Below, one piece after another: positions 11,725-26,925 of a stretch of DNA of 64,000 nucleotides. This DNA comes from Lamellibrachia columna (lineage: Eukaryota > Annelida > Polychaeta > Sabellida > Siboglinidae). The stretch is taken from contig OY759263.1 of assembly GCA_963662155.1 (NCBI GenBank), positions 6,414,962-6,478,961 on the forward strand, given 5' to 3'. Made by a program: the position numbers and the translations under genes. The notes beneath the pieces are model-generated. The model searched no databases, was not told the DNA's origin, and saw nothing but the letters and a program-made list of their open reading frames with translations. Each line of letters begins with the position of its first letter. The first letter of the stretch is position 1.

Positions 11725-14700
11725 TGTAGTAGAAGAGAAAGAACAAGTAGCAGCTACAAAAGTCTCTGCAAACTCAATATTAATAAAAGGACTATAGCAA
11801 TTAAGCAACATTGCAGTATGATATGATTTTTCATTTGTATTGTAAAAGTAAGTGTTTAGAATGAATATGCAGATATAAGTTCTTCAATTCAATTAGATTT
11901 GTAGAAGTATACATGACAAAAAAGTTAGAAAGTGATCAGTGCATTTTTTTTGGATATGAGTAGAATATATTTGTTTGTTTGTAGTGGTATGTTCCGATGG
12001 CTGTAATGCGTGCAGTAGTCCTACAGTGTGCACAACTTGCAAGACCGGATACACGTTGAACAATAACGTCTGTGACCGTAAGTAGTAGAGTTTTGTTATG
12101 GTAGTAGTAGAATTTGAAGATCTATTGCCAGAGGTAGGAGTTGTAACAGTGGTAGTTGAGGTAGCTGTAGCAGTAGTAGTAAAAGTGGTTGTAATAGTAG
12201 TACTTGATTTTGTTTTAAAAGAAGAGGTAGAACGACTATTGTAGTGTAATTTCGTTTCTTAGACTGTATCCCTACATCAACAAAATAATAGTAATAGTGG
12301 TAGTTGTAGTATTAGTATTATTGTTTTTTTGTAGTGGTATTGGTATTGATAGTAGTATTAATAGTTGTACATAGAAAAGTGGTGGTATTATTATTAGTTG
12401 TTCAGGTAGTAATATTAGTAACTGTAGTAGCAGTTGTTATTGATGTAGTAGGTGCAGCAATGTTACTTCTAAAACAACAACAACTACTACGTTTGCCTAT
12501 GCAAAGTTGTTTGTAATGGATCTGTTAGGTGGGAATAGTCAAGTGTTGTTTGTTTTAGCATGTGTTGCTAACTGTGACGTGTGTGGAGATACTTCAACGT
12601 GCACAACTTGCAAGACCGGATACACATTGAACAATAACGTCTGTGACGGTAAGTAGTAGAATTTGTTTGTGGTAGTGGTAGTAGTAGAATTTGAAGACCT
12701 ATTGGCAGATGTAGGTGTAGTTGCAGATGTAGTTGAGGTAATTGTTGTAGAAGTAGTAATAGTAGTAGTAGTTGCTGTTGAAGTAGAACTTGATGTTGTT
12801 ATTGTAGAAGAACACGTTGCTTCTTCAATAGGCTCAACAAAATTAGTATTAATACAAACACTAGAACAACTAATCAACATTATGGTGTGATATGATTTTT
12901 GAAATTGTATTCCAAAAAATAAATGTTGTGAATAAATGTATGTAGACATATGTTCTTCAACGGAACCAAATTTGTTCGAGTAAAGAGGTAGTAGTTGTGG
13001 CACTGTTATTTCTAAAATAACAGTTATTTCTAACTTGTTTGTTTATGCAATGTAGTAATGAATGTGTTAGGAAGTAGTAATCAATTGTGCTGTTTGTTTT
13101 AGCATGTGTTGCTAACTGTGACGTGTGTGGAGATACTTCAACGTGCACAACTTGCAAGACCGGATACACGTTGAACAATAACGTCTGTGACCGTAAGTAG
13201 TAGAGTTTTGTTATGGTAGTAGTAGAATTTGAAGATCTATTGCCAGAGGTAGGAGTTGTAACAGTGGTAGTTGAGGTAACTTGTTACTACATTAGTAAAA
13301 GTGGTTGTAATAGTAGTACTTGATTTTGTTTTAAAAGAAGAGGTAGAACGACTATTGTAGTGTAATTTCTTTTCTTAGACTGTATCCCTACATCAACAAA
13401 ATAATAGTGGTAGTTGTAGTAGTAATATTATTGTTTTTTGTAGTGGTATTGGTATTGATAGTAGTATTAATAGTTGTACATAGAAAAGTGGTGGTATTGT
13501 TATTAGTTGTTCAGGTAGTAATATTAGTAAATGTAGTAGCAGTTGTTGTTGATGTAGTAGGTGCAGCAATGTTACTTCTAAAACAACAACAACTACTACT
13601 ACTATGTTTGCCTATGCAAGGTTGTAATATATCTGTTAGGTGGGAATAGTCAAATGTGTTGTTTGTTTTAGCATGTGTTACTAACTGTGACGTGTGCGGA
13701 GATACTTCAACGTGCACATCTTGCAAGACCGGATACACATTGAACACTAACGTCTGTGAAGGTGAGTAGTAGAATGTTTTGTGTCGTAATGGTAGTAGTA
13801 GAATTTGAAGACCTGTTGCCAGAAGTTGGTGTTGTTAGCAGTGATCCTTGTAGTCGTTGTAGTTCTAGTAGTAGTAGTAGTAGTAGTTGTAGTAGAAGAG
13901 AAAGAACAAGTAGCAGCTACAAAAGTCTCTGCAAACTCAATATTAATAAAAGGACTATAGCAATTAAGCAACATTGCAGTATGATATGATTTTTCAATTT
14001 GTATTGTAAAAGTAAGTGTTTAGAATGAATATGCAGATATATGTTCTTCAATTCAATTAGATTTGTAGAAGTATACATGACAAAAAAGTTAGAAAGTGAT
14101 CAGTGCATTTTTTTTGGATATGAGTAGAATATATTTGTTTGTTTGTAGTGGTATGTTCCGATGGCTGTAATGCGTGCAGTAGTCCTACAGTGTGCACAAC
14201 TTGCAAGACCGGATACACGTTGAACAATAACGTCTGTGACCGTAAGTAGTAGAGTTTTGTTATGGTAGTAGTAGAATTTGAAGATCTATTGCCAGAGGTA
14301 GGAGTTGTAACAGTGGTAGTTGAGGTAGCTGTAGCAGTAGTAGTAAAAGTGGTTGTAATAGTAGTACTTGATTTTGTTTTAAAAGAAGAGGTAGAACGAC
14401 TATTGTAGTGTAATTTCGTTTCTTAGACTGTATCCCTACATCAACAAAATAATAGTAATAGTGGTAGTTGTAGTATTAGTATTATTGTTTTTTTGTAGTG
14501 GTATTGGTATTGATAGTAGTATTAATAGTTGTACATAGAAAAGTGGTGGTATTATTATTAGTTGTTCAGGTAGTAATATTAGTAACTGTAGTAGCAGTTG
14601 TTATTGATGTAGTAGGTGCAGCAATGTTACTTCTAAAACAACAACAACTACTACGTTTGCCTATGCAAAGTTGTTTGTAATGGATCTGTTAGGTGGGAAT

Positions 14701-16032
14701 AGTCAAGTGTTGTTTGTTTTAGCATGTGTTGCTAACTGTGACGTGTGTGGAGATACTTCAACGTGCACAACTTGCAAGACCGGATACACATTGAACAATA
14801 ACGTCTGTGACGGTAAGTAGTAGAATTTGTTTGTGGTAGTGGTAGTAGTAGAATTTGAAGACCTATTGGCAGATGTAGGTGTAGTTGCAGATGTAGTTGA
14901 GGTAATTGTTGTAGAAGTAGTAATAGTAGTAGTAGTTGCTGTTGAAGTAGAACTTGATGTTGTTATTGTAGAAGAACACGTTGCTTCTTCAATAGGCTCA
15001 ACAAAATTAGTATTAATACAAACACTAGAACAACTAATCAACATTATGGTGTGATATGATTTTTGAAATTGTATTCCAAAAAATAAATGTTGTGAATAAA
15101 TGTATGTAGACATATGTTCTTCAACGGAACCAAATTTGTTCGAGTAAAGAGGTAGTAGTTGTGGCACTGTTATTTCTAAAATAACAGTTATTTCTAACTT
15201 GTTTGTTTATGCAATGTAGTAATGAATGTGTTAGGAAGTAGTAATCAATTGTGCTGTTTGTTTTAGCATGTGTTGCTAACTGTGACGTGTGTGGAGATAC
15301 TTCAACGTGCACAACTTGCAAGACCGGATACACGTTGAACAATAACGTCTGTGACCGTAAGTAGTAGAGTTTTGTTATGGTAGTAGTAGAATTTGAAGAT
15401 CTATTGCCAGAGGTAGGAGTTGTAACAGTGGTAGTTGAGGTAACTTGTTACTACATTAGTAAAAGTGGTTGTAATAGTAGTACTTGATTTTGTTTTAAAA
15501 GAAGAGGTAGAACGACTATTGTAGTGTAATTTCTTTTCTTAGACTGTATCCCTACATCAACAAAATAATAGTGGTAGTTGTAGTAGTAATATTATTGTTT
15601 TTTGTAGTGGTATTGGTATTGATAGTAGTATTAATAGTTGTACATAGAAAAGTGGTGGTATTGTTATTAGTTGTTCAGGTAGTAATATTAGTAAATGTAG
15701 TAGCAGTTGTTATTGATGTAGTAGTTGCAGCAATGTTACTTCTAAAACAACAACAACTACTACTACTACTATGTTTGCCTATGCAAGGTTGTAATATATC
15801 TGTTAGGTGGGAATAGTCAAATGTGTTGTTTGTTTTAGCATGTGTTACTAACTGTGACGTGTGCGGAGATACTTCAACGTGCACATCTTGCAAGACCGGA
15901 TACACATTGAACACTAACGTCTGTGAAGGTGAGTAGTAGAATGTTTTGTGTCGTAATGGTAGTAGTAGAATTTGAAGACCTGTTGCCAGAAGTTGGTGTT
16001 GTTAGCAGTGATCCATGTAGTCGTTGTAGTTC

Positions 16033-16069
<37 letters not shown>

Positions 16070-18209
16070 TGTAGTAGAAGAGAAAGAACAAGTAGCAGCT
16101 ACAAAAGTCTCTGCAAACTCAATATTAATAAAAGGACTATAGCAATTATGCAACATTGCAGTATGATATGATTTTTCATTTGTATTGTAAAAGTAAGTGT
16201 TTAGAATGAATATGCAGATATATGTTCTTCAATTCAATTAGATTTGTAGAAGTATACATGACAAAAAAGTTAGAAAGTGATCAGTGCATTTTTTTTGGAT
16301 ATGAGTAGAATATGTTTGTTTGTAGTGGTATGTTCCGATGGCTGTAATGCGTGCAGTAGTCCTACAGTGTGCACAACTTGCAAGACCGGATACACGTTGA
16401 ACAATAACGTCTGTGACCGTAAGTAGTAGAGTTTTGTTATGGTAGTAGTAGAATTTGAAGATCTATTGCCAGAGGTAGGAGTTGTAACAGTGGTAGTTGA
16501 GGTAGCTGTAGCAGTAGTAGTAAAAGTGGATGTAATAGTAGTACTTGATTTTGTTTTAAAAGAAGAGGTAGAACGACTATTGTAGTGTAATTTCGTTTCT
16601 TAGACTGTATCCCTACATCAACAAAATAATAGTAATAGTGGTAGTTGTAGTATTAGTATTATTGTTTTTTTGTAGTGGTATTGGTATTGATAGTAGTATT
16701 AATAGTTGTACATAGAAAAGTGGTGGTATTATTATTAGTTGTTCAGGTAGTAATATTAGTAACTGTAGTAGCAGTTGTTATTGATGTAGTAGGTGCAGCA
16801 ATGTTACTTCTAAAACAACAACAACTACTACGTTTGCCTATGCAAAGTTGTTTGTAATGGATCTGTTAGGTGGGAATAGTCAAGTGTTGTTTGTTTTAGC
16901 ATGTGTTGCTAACTGTGACGTGTGTGGAGATACTTCAACGTGCACAACTTGCAAGACCGGATACACATTGAACAATAACGTCTGTGACGGTAAGTAGTAG
17001 AATTTGTTTGTGGTAGTGGTAGTAGTAGAATTTGAAGACCTATTGGCAGATGTAGGTGTAGTTGCAGATGTAGTTGAGGTAATTGTTGTAGAAGTAGTAA
17101 TAGTAGTAGTAGTTGCTGTTGAAGTAGAACTTGATGTTGTTATTGTAGAAGAACACGTTGCTTCTTCAATAGGCTCAACAAAATTAGTATTAATACAAAC
17201 ACTAGAACAACTAATCAACATTATGGTGTGATATGATTTTTGAAATTGTATTCCAAAAAATAAATGTTGTGAATAAATGTATGTAGACATATGTTCTTCA
17301 ACGGAACCAAATTTGTTCGAGTAAAGAGGTAGTAGTTGTGGCACTGTTATTTCTAAAATAACAGTTATTTCTAACTTGTTTGTTTATGCAATGTAGTAAT
17401 GAATGTGTTAGGAAGTAGTAATCAATTGTGCTGTTTGTTTTAGCATGTGTTGCTAACTGTGACGTGTGTGGAGATACTTCAACGTGCACAACTTGCAAGA
17501 CCGGATACACGTTGAACAATAACGTCTGTGACCGTAAGTAGTAGAGTTTTGTTATGGTAGTAGTAGAATTTGAAGATCTATTGCCAGAGGTAGGAGTTGT
17601 AACAGTGGTAGTTGAGGTAACTTGTTACTACATTAGTAAAAGTGGTTGTAATAGTAGTACTTGATTTTGTTTTAAAAGAAGAGGTAGAACGACTATTGTA
17701 GTGTAATTTCTTTTCTTAGACTGTATCCCTACATCAACAAAATAATAGTGGTAGTTGTAGTAGTAATATTATTGTTTTTTGTAGTGGTATTGGTATTGAT
17801 AGTAGTATTAATAGTTGTACATAGAAAAGTGGTGGTATTGTTATTAGTTGTTCAGGTAGTAATATTAGTAAATGTAGTAGCAGTTGTTATTGATGTAGTA
17901 GTTGCAGCAATGTTACTTCTAAAACAACAACAACTACTACTACTACTATGTTTGCCTATGCAAGGTTGTAATATATCTGTTAGGTGGGAATAGTCAAATG
18001 TGTTGTTTGTTTTAGCATGTGTTACTAACTGTGACGTGTGCGGAGATACTTCAACGTGCACATCTTGCAAGACCGGATACACATTGAACACTAACGTCTG
18101 TGAAGGTGAGTAGTAGAATGTTTTGTGTCGTAATGGTAGTAGTAGAATTTGAAGACCTGTTGCCAGAAGTTGGTGTTGTTAGCAGTGATCCTTGTAGTCG
18201 TTGTAGTTC

Positions 18210-18249
<40 letters not shown>

Positions 18250-21200
18250 TGTAGTAGAAGAGAAAGAACAAGTAGCAGCTACAAAAGTCTCTGCAAACTC
18301 AATATTAATAAAAGGACTATAGCAATTAAGCAACATTGCAGTATGATATGATTTTTCATTTGTATTGTAAAAGTAAGTGTTTAGAATGAATATGCAGATA
18401 TAAGTTCTTCAATTCAATTAGATTTGTAGAAGTATACATGACAAAAAAGTTAGAAAGTGATCAGTGCATTTTTTTTGGATATGAGTAGAATATATTTGTT
18501 TGTTTGTAGTGGTATGTTCCGATGGCTGTAATGCGTGCAGTAGTCCTACAGTGTGCACAACTTGCAAGACCGGATACACGTTGAACAATAACGTCTGTGA
18601 CCGTAAGTAGTAGAGTTTTGTTATGGTAGTAGTAGAATTTGAAGATCTATTGCCAGAGGTAGGAGTTGTAACAGTGGTAGTTGAGGTAGCTGTAGCAGTA
18701 GTAGTAAAAGTGGTTGTAATAGTAGTACTTGATTTTGTTTTAAAAGAAGAGGTAGAACGACTATTGTAGTGTAATTTCGTTTCTTAGACTGTATCCCTAC
18801 ATCAACAAAATAATAGTAATAGTGGTAGTTGTAGTATTAGTATTATTGTTTTTTTGTAGTGGTATTGGTATTGATAGTAGTATTAATAGTTGTACATAGA
18901 AAAGTGGTGGTATTATTATTAGTTGTTCAGGTAGTAATATTAGTAACTGTAGTAGCAGTTGTTATTGATGTAGTAGGTGCAGCAATGTTACTTCTAAAAC
19001 AACAACAACTACTACGTTTGCCTATGCAAAGTTGTTTGTAATGGATCTGTTAGGTGGGAATAGTCAAGTGTTGTTTGTTTTAGCATGTGTTGCTAACTGT
19101 GACGTGTGTGGAGATACTTCAACGTGCACAACTTGCAAGACCGGATACACATTGAACAATAACGTCTGTGACGGTAAGTAGTAGAATTTGTTTGTGGTAG
19201 TGGTAGTAGTAGAATTTGAAGACCTATTGGCAGATGTAGGTGTAGTTGCAGATGTAGTTGAGGTAATTGTTGTAGAAGTAGTAATAGTAGTAGTAGTTGC
19301 TGTTGAAGTAGAACTTGATGTTGTTATTGTAGAAGAACACGTTGCTTCTTCAATAGGCTCAACAAAATTAGTATTAATACAAACACTAGAACAACTAATC
19401 AACATTATGGTGTGATATGATTTTTGAAATTGTATTCCAAAAAATAAATGTTGTGAATAAATGTATGTAGACATATGTTCTTCAACGGAACCAAATTTGT
19501 TCGAGTAAAGAGGTAGTAGTTGTGGCACTGTTATTTCTAAAATAACAGTTATTTCTAACTTGTTTGTTTATGCAATGTAGTAATGAATGTGTTAGGAAGT
19601 AGTAATCAATTGTGCTGTTTGTTTTAGCATGTGTTGCTAACTGTGACGTGTGTGGAGATACTTCAACGTGCACAACTTGCAAGACCGGATACACGTTGAA
19701 CAATAACGTCTGTGACCGTAAGTAGTAGAGTTTTGTTATGGTAGTAGTAGAATTTGAAGATCTATTGCCAGAGGTAGGAGTTGTAACAGTGGTAGTTGAG
19801 GTAACTTGTTACTACATTAGTAAAAGTGGTTGTAATAGTAGTACTTGATTTTGTTTTAAAAGAAGAGGTAGAACGACTATTGTAGTGTAATTTCTTTTCT
19901 TAGACTGTATCCCTACATCAACAAAATAATAGTGGTAGTTGTAGTAGTAATATTATTGTTTTTTGTAGTGGTATTGGTATTGATAGTAGTATTAATAGTT
20001 GTACATAGAAAAGTGGTGGTATTGTTATTAGTTGTTCAGGTAGTAATATTAGTAAATGTAGTAGCAGTTGTTGTTGATGTAGTAGGTGCAGCAATGTTAC
20101 TTCTAAAACAACAACAACTACTACTACTATGTTTGCCTATGCAAGGTTGTAATATATCTGTTAGGTGGGAATAGTCAAATGTGTTGTTTGTTTTAGCATG
20201 TGTTACTAACTGTGACGTGTGCGGAGATACTTCAACGTGCACATCTTGCAAGACCGGATACACATTGAACACTAACGTCTGTGAAGGTGAGTAGTAGAAT
20301 GTTTTGTGTCGTAATGGTAGTAGTAGAATTTGAAGACCTGTTGCCAGAAGTTGGTGTTGTTAGCAGTGATCCTTGTAGTCGTTGTAGTTCTAGTAGTAGT
20401 AGTAGTAGTAGTTGTAGTAGAAGAGAAAGAACAAGTAGCAGCTACAAAAGTCTCTGCAAACTCAATATTAATAAAAGGACTATAGCAATTAAGCAACATT
20501 GCAGTATGATATGATTTTTCAATTTGTATTGTAAAAGTAAGTGTTTAGAATGAATATGCAGATATATGTTCTTCAATTCAATTAGATTTGTAGAAGTATA
20601 CATGACAAAAAAGTTAGAAAGTGATCAGTGCATTTTTTTTGGATATGAGTAGAATATATTTGTTTGTTTGTAGTGGTATGTTCCGATGGCTGTAATGCGT
20701 GCAGTAGTCCTACAGTGTGCACAACTTGCAAGACCGGATACACGTTGAACAATAACGTCTGTGACCGTAAGTAGTAGAGTTTTGTTATGGTAGTAGTAGA
20801 ATTTGAAGATCTATTGCCAGAGGTAGGAGTTGTAACAGTGGTAGTTGAGGTAGCTGTAGCAGTAGTAGTAAAAGTGGTTGTAATAGTAGTACTTGATTTT
20901 GTTTTAAAAGAAGAGGTAGAACGACTATTGTAGTGTAATTTCGTTTCTTAGACTGTATCCCTACATCAACAAAATAATAGTAATAGTGGTAGTTGTAGTA
21001 TTAGTATTATTGTTTTTTTGTAGTGGTATTGGTATTGATAGTAGTATTAATAGTTGTACATAGAAAAGTGGTGGTATTATTATTAGTTGTTCAGGTAGTA
21101 ATATTAGTAACTGTAGTAGCAGTTGTTATTGATGTAGTAGGTGCAGCAATGTTACTTCTAAAACAACAACAACTACTACGTTTGCCTATGCAAAGTTGTT

Positions 21201-24200
21201 TGTAATGGATCTGTTAGGTGGGAATAGTCAAGTGTTGTTTGTTTTAGCATGTGTTGCTAACTGTGACGTGTGTGGAGATACTTCAACGTGCACAACTTGC
21301 AAGACCGGATACACATTGAACAATAACGTCTGTGACGGTAAGTAGTAGAATTTGTTTGTGGTAGTGGTAGTAGTAGAATTTGAAGACCTATTGGCAGATG
21401 TAGGTGTAGTTGCAGATGTAGTTGAGGTAATTGTTGTAGAAGTAGTAATAGTAGTAGTAGTTGCTGTTGAAGTAGAACTTGATGTTGTTATTGTAGAAGA
21501 ACACGTTGCTTCTTCAATAGGCTCAACAAAATTAGTATTAATACAAACACTAGAACAACTAATCAACATTATGGTGTGATATGATTTTTGAAATTGTATT
21601 CCAAAAAATAAATGTTGTGAATAAATGTATGTAGACATATGTTCTTCAACGGAACCAAATTTGTTCGAGTAAAGAGGTAGTAGTTGTGGCACTGTTATTT
21701 TAGAAATAACAGTTATTTCTAACTTGTTTGTTTATGCAATGTAGTAATGAATGTGTTAGGAAGTAGTAATCAATTGTGCTGTTTGTTTTAGCATGTGTTG
21801 CTAACTGTGACGTGTGTGGAGATACTTCAACGTGCACAACTTGCAAGACCGGATACACGTTGAACAATAACGTCTGTGACCGTAAGTAGTAGAGTTTTGT
21901 TATGGTAGTAGTAGAATTTGAAGATCTATTGCCAGAGGTAGGAGTTGTAACAGTGGTAGTTGAGGTAACTTGTTACTACATTAGTAAAAGTGGTTGTAAT
22001 AGTAGTACTTGATTTTGTTTTAAAAGAAGAGGTAGAACGACTATTGTAGTGTAATTTCTTTTCTTAGACTGTATCCCTACATCAACAAAATAATAGTGGT
22101 AGTTGTAGTAGTAATATTATTGTTTTTTGTAGTGGTATTGGTATTGATAGTAGTATTAATAGTTGTACATAGAAAAGTGGTGGTATTGTTATTAGTTGTT
22201 CAGGTAGTAATATTAGTAAATGTAGTAGCAGTTGTTATTGATGTAGTAGTTGCAGCAATGTTACTTCTAAAACAACAACAACTACTACTACTACTATGTT
22301 TGCCTATGCAAGGTTGTAATATATCTGTTAGGTGGGAATAGTCAAATGTGTTGTTTGTTTTAGCATGTGTTACTAACTGTGACGTGTGCGGAGATACTTC
22401 AACGTGCACATCTTGCAAGACCGGATACACATTGAACACTAACGTCTGTGAAGGTGAGTAGTAGAATGTTTTGTGTCGTAATGGTAGTAGTAGAATTTGA
22501 AGACCTGTTGCCAGAAGTTGGTGTTGTTAGCAGTGATCCTTGTAGTCGTTGTAGTTCTAGTAGTAGTAGTAGTAGTAGTAGTAGTTGTAGTAGAAGAGAA
22601 AGAACAAGTAGCAGCTACAAAAGTCTGCAAACTCAATATTAATAAAAGGACTATAGCAATTATGCAACATTGCAGTATGATATGATTTTTCATTTGTATT
22701 GTAAAAGTAAGTGTTTAGAATGAATATGCAGATATATGTTCTTCAATTCAATTAGATTTGTAGAAGTATACATGACAAAAAAGTTAGAAAGTGATCAGTG
22801 CATTTTTTTTGGATATGAGTAGAATATATTTGTTTGTTTGTAGTGGTATGTTCCGATGGCTGTAATGCGTGCAGTAGTCCTACAGTGTGCACAACTTGCA
22901 AGACCGGATACACGTTGAACAATAACGTCTGTGACCGTAAGTAGTAGAGTTTTGTTATGGTAGTAGTAGAATTTGAAGATCTATTGCCAGAGGTAGGAGT
23001 TGTAACAGTGGTAGTTGAGGTAGCTGTAGCTGTAGCAGTAGTAGTAAAAGTGGTTGTAATAGTAGTACTTGATTTTGTTTTAAAAGAAGAGGTAGAACGA
23101 CTATTGTAGTGTAATTTCGTTTCTTAGACTGTATCCCTACATCTACAAAATAATAGTGGTAGTTGTAGTATTAGTATTATTGTTTTTTTGTAGTGGTATT
23201 GGTATTGATAGTAGTATTAATAGTTGTACATAGAAAAGTGGTGGTATTATTATTAGTTGTTCAGGTAGTAATATTAGTAACTGTAGTAGCAGTTGTTATT
23301 GATGTAGTAGGTGCAGCAGTGTTACTTCTAAAACAACAACAACTACTACGTTTGCCTATGCAAAGTTGTTTGTAATGGATCTGTTAGGTGGGAATAGTCA
23401 AGTGTTGTTTGTTTTAGCATGTGTTGCTAACTGTGACGTGTGTGGAGATACTTCAACGTGCACAACTTGCAAGACCGGATACACATTGAACAATAACGTC
23501 TGTGACGGTAAGTAGTAGAATTTGTTTGTGGTAGTAGTAGAATTTGAAGACCTATTGGCAGATGTAGGTGTAGTTGCAGATGTAGTTGAGGTCATTGTTG
23601 TAGAAGTAGTAATAGTAGTAGTAGTTGCTGTTGAAGTAGAACTTGATGTTGTTATTGTAGAAGAACACGTTGCTTCTTCAATAGGCTCAACAAAATTAGT
23701 ATTAATACAAACACTAGAACAACTAATCAACATTATGGTGTGATATGATTTTTGAAATTGTATTCCAAAAAATAAATGTTGTGAATAAATGTATGTAGAC
23801 ATATGTTCTTCAACGGAACCAAATTTGTTCGAGTAAAGAGGTAGTAGTTGTGGCACTGTTATTTCTAAAATAACAGTTATTTCTAACTTGTTTGTTTATG
23901 CAATGTAGTAATGAATGTGTTAGGAAGTAGTAATCAATTGTGCTGTTTGTTTTAGCATGTGTTGCTAACTGTGACGTGTGTGGAGATACTTCAACGTGCA
24001 CAACTTGCAAGACCGGATACACGTTGAACAATAACGTCTGTGACCGTAAGTAGTAGAGTTTTGTTATGGTAGTAGTAGAATTTGAAGATCTATTGCCAGA
24101 GGTAGGAGTTGTAACAGTGGTAGTTGAGGTAACTTGTTACTACATTAGTAAAAGTGGTTGTAATAGTAGTACTTGATTTTGTTTTAAAAGAAGAGGTAGA

Positions 24201-26891
24201 ACGACTATTGTAGTGTAATTTCTTTTCTTAGACTGTATCCCTACATCAACAAAATAATAGTGGTAGTTGTAGTAGTAATATTATTGTTTTTTGTAGTGGT
24301 ATTGGTATTGATAGTAGTATTAATAGTTGTACATAGAAAAGTGGTGGTATTGTTATTAGTTGTTCAGGTAGTAATATTAGTAAATGTAGTAGCAGTTGTT
24401 ATTGATGTAGTAGGTGCAGCAATGTTACTTCTAAAACAACAACAACTACTACTACTACTATGTTTGCCTATGCAAGGTTGTAATATATCTGTTAGGTGGG
24501 AATAGTCAAATGTGTTGTTTGTTTTAGCATGTGTTACTAACTGTGACGTGTGCGGAGATACTTCAACGTGCACATCTTGCAAGACCGGATACACATTGAA
24601 CACTAACGTCTGTGAAGGTGAGTAGTAGAATGTTTTGTGTCGTAATGGTAGTAGTAGAATTTGAAGACCTGTTGCCAGAAGTTGGTGTTGTTAGCAGTGA
24701 TCCTTGTAGTCGTTGTAGTTCTAGTAGTAGTAGTAGTAGTAGTAGTTGTAGTAGAAGAGAAAGAACAAGTAGCAGCTACAAAAGTCTCTGCAAACTCAAT
24801 ATTAATAAAAGGACTATAGCAATTAAGCAACATTGCAGTATGATATGATTTTTCAATTTGTATTGTAAAAGTAAGTGTTTAGAATGAATATGCAGATATA
24901 TGTTCTTCAATTCAATTAGATTTGTAGAAGTATACATGACAAAAAAGTTAGAAAGTGATCAGTGCATTTTTTTTGGATATGAGTAGAATATATTTGTTTG
25001 TTTGTAGTGGTATGTTCCGATGGCTGTAATGCGTGCAGTAGTCCTACAGTGTGCACAACTTGCAAGACCGGATACACGTTGAACAATAACGTCTGTGACC
25101 GTAAGTAGTAGAGTTTTGTTATGGTAGTAGTAGAATTTGAAGATCTATTGCCAGAGGTAGGAGTTGTAACAGTGGTAGTTGAGGTAGCTGTAGCAGTAGT
25201 AGTAAAAGTGGTTGTAATAGTAGTACTTGATTTTGTTTTAAAAGAAGAGGTAGAACGACTATTGTAGTGTAATTTCGTTTCTTAGACTGTATCCCTACAT
25301 CAACAAAATAATAGTAATAGTGGTAGTTGTAGTATTAGTATTATTGTTTTTTTGTAGTGGTATTGGTATTGATAGTAGTATTAATAGTTGTACATAGAAA
25401 AGTGGTGGTATTATTATTAGTTGTTCAGGTAGTAATATTAGTAACTGTAGTAGCAGTTGTTATTGATGTAGTAGGTGCAGCAATGTTACTTCTAAAACAA
25501 CAACAACTACTACGTTTGCCTATGCAAAGTTGTTTGTAATGGATCTGTTAGGTGGGAATAGTCAAGTGTTGTTTGTTTTAGCATGTGTTGCTAACTGTGA
25601 CGTGTGTGGAGATACTTCAACGTGCACAACTTGCAAGACCGGATACACATTGAACAATAACGTCTGTGACGGTAAGTAGTAGAATTTGTTTGTGGTAGTG
25701 GTAGTAGTAGAATTTGAAGACCTATTGGCAGATGTAGGTGTAGTTGCAGATGTAGTTGAGGTAATTGTTGTAGAAGTAGTAATAGTAGTAGTAGTTGCTG
25801 TTGAAGTAGAACTTGATGTTGTTATTGTAGAAGAACACGTTGCTTCTTCAATAGGCTCAACAAAATTAGTATTAATACAAACACTAGAACAACTAATCAA
25901 CATTATGGTGTGATATGATTTTTGAAATTGTATTCCAAAAAATAAATGTTGTGAATAAATGTATGTAGACATATGTTCTTCAACGGAACCAAATTTGTTC
26001 GAGTAAAGAGGTAGTAGTTGTGGCACTGTTATTTCTAAAATAACAGTTATTTCTAACTTGTTTGTTTATGCAATGTAGTAATGAATGTGTTAGGAAGTAG
26101 TAATCAATTGTGCTGTTTGTTTTAGCATGTGTTGCTAACTGTGACGTGTGTGGAGATACTTCAACGTGCACAACTTGCAAGACCGGATACACGTTGAACA
26201 ATAACGTCTGTGACCGTAAGTAGTAGAGTTTTGTTATGGTAGTAGTAGAATTTGAAGATCTATTGCCAGAGGTAGGAGTTGTAACAGTGGTAGTTGAGGT
26301 AACTTGTTACTACATTAGTAAAAGTGGTTGTAATAGTAGTACTTGATTTTGTTTTAAAAGAAGAGGTAGAACGACTATTGTAGTGTAATTTCTTTTCTTA
26401 GACTGTATCCCTACATCAACAAAATAATAGTGGTAGTTGTAGTAGTAATATTATTGTTTTTTGTAGTGGTATTGGTATTGATAGTAGTATTAATAGTTGT
26501 ACATAGAAAAGTGGTGGTATTGTTATTAGTTGTTCAGGTAGTAATATTAGTAAATGTAGTAGCAGTTGTTATTGATGTAGTAGTTGCAGCAATGTTACTT
26601 CTAAAACAACAACAACTACTACTACTACTATGTTTGCCTATGCAAGGTTGTAATATATCTGTTAGGTGGGAATAGTCAAATGTGTTGTTTGTTTTAGCAT
26701 GTGTTACTAACTGTGACGTGTGCGGAGATACTTCAACGTGCACATCTTGCAAGACCGGATACACATTGAACACTAACGTCTGTGAAGGTGAGTAGTAGAA
26801 TGTTTTGTGTCGTAATGGTAGTAGTAGAATTTGAAGACCTGTTGCCAGAAGTTGGTGTTGTTAGCAGTGATCCTTGTAGTCGTTGTAGTTC

Positions 26892-26925
<34 letters not shown>

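Larger units (their letters stand above)
13193..21881 (+). repeat. Related higher-order block: alpha-beta-delta-alpha (8,689 bases)
   Basis: Units 7 to 10 with leading introns. It has the same plan as the two 8,695-base blocks but with a delta unit in third place. The 6-base length difference is the two-triplet difference between the delta (13) and gamma (15) tracts. Its last unit carries the inverted hairpin loop. Confidence 0.78.
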
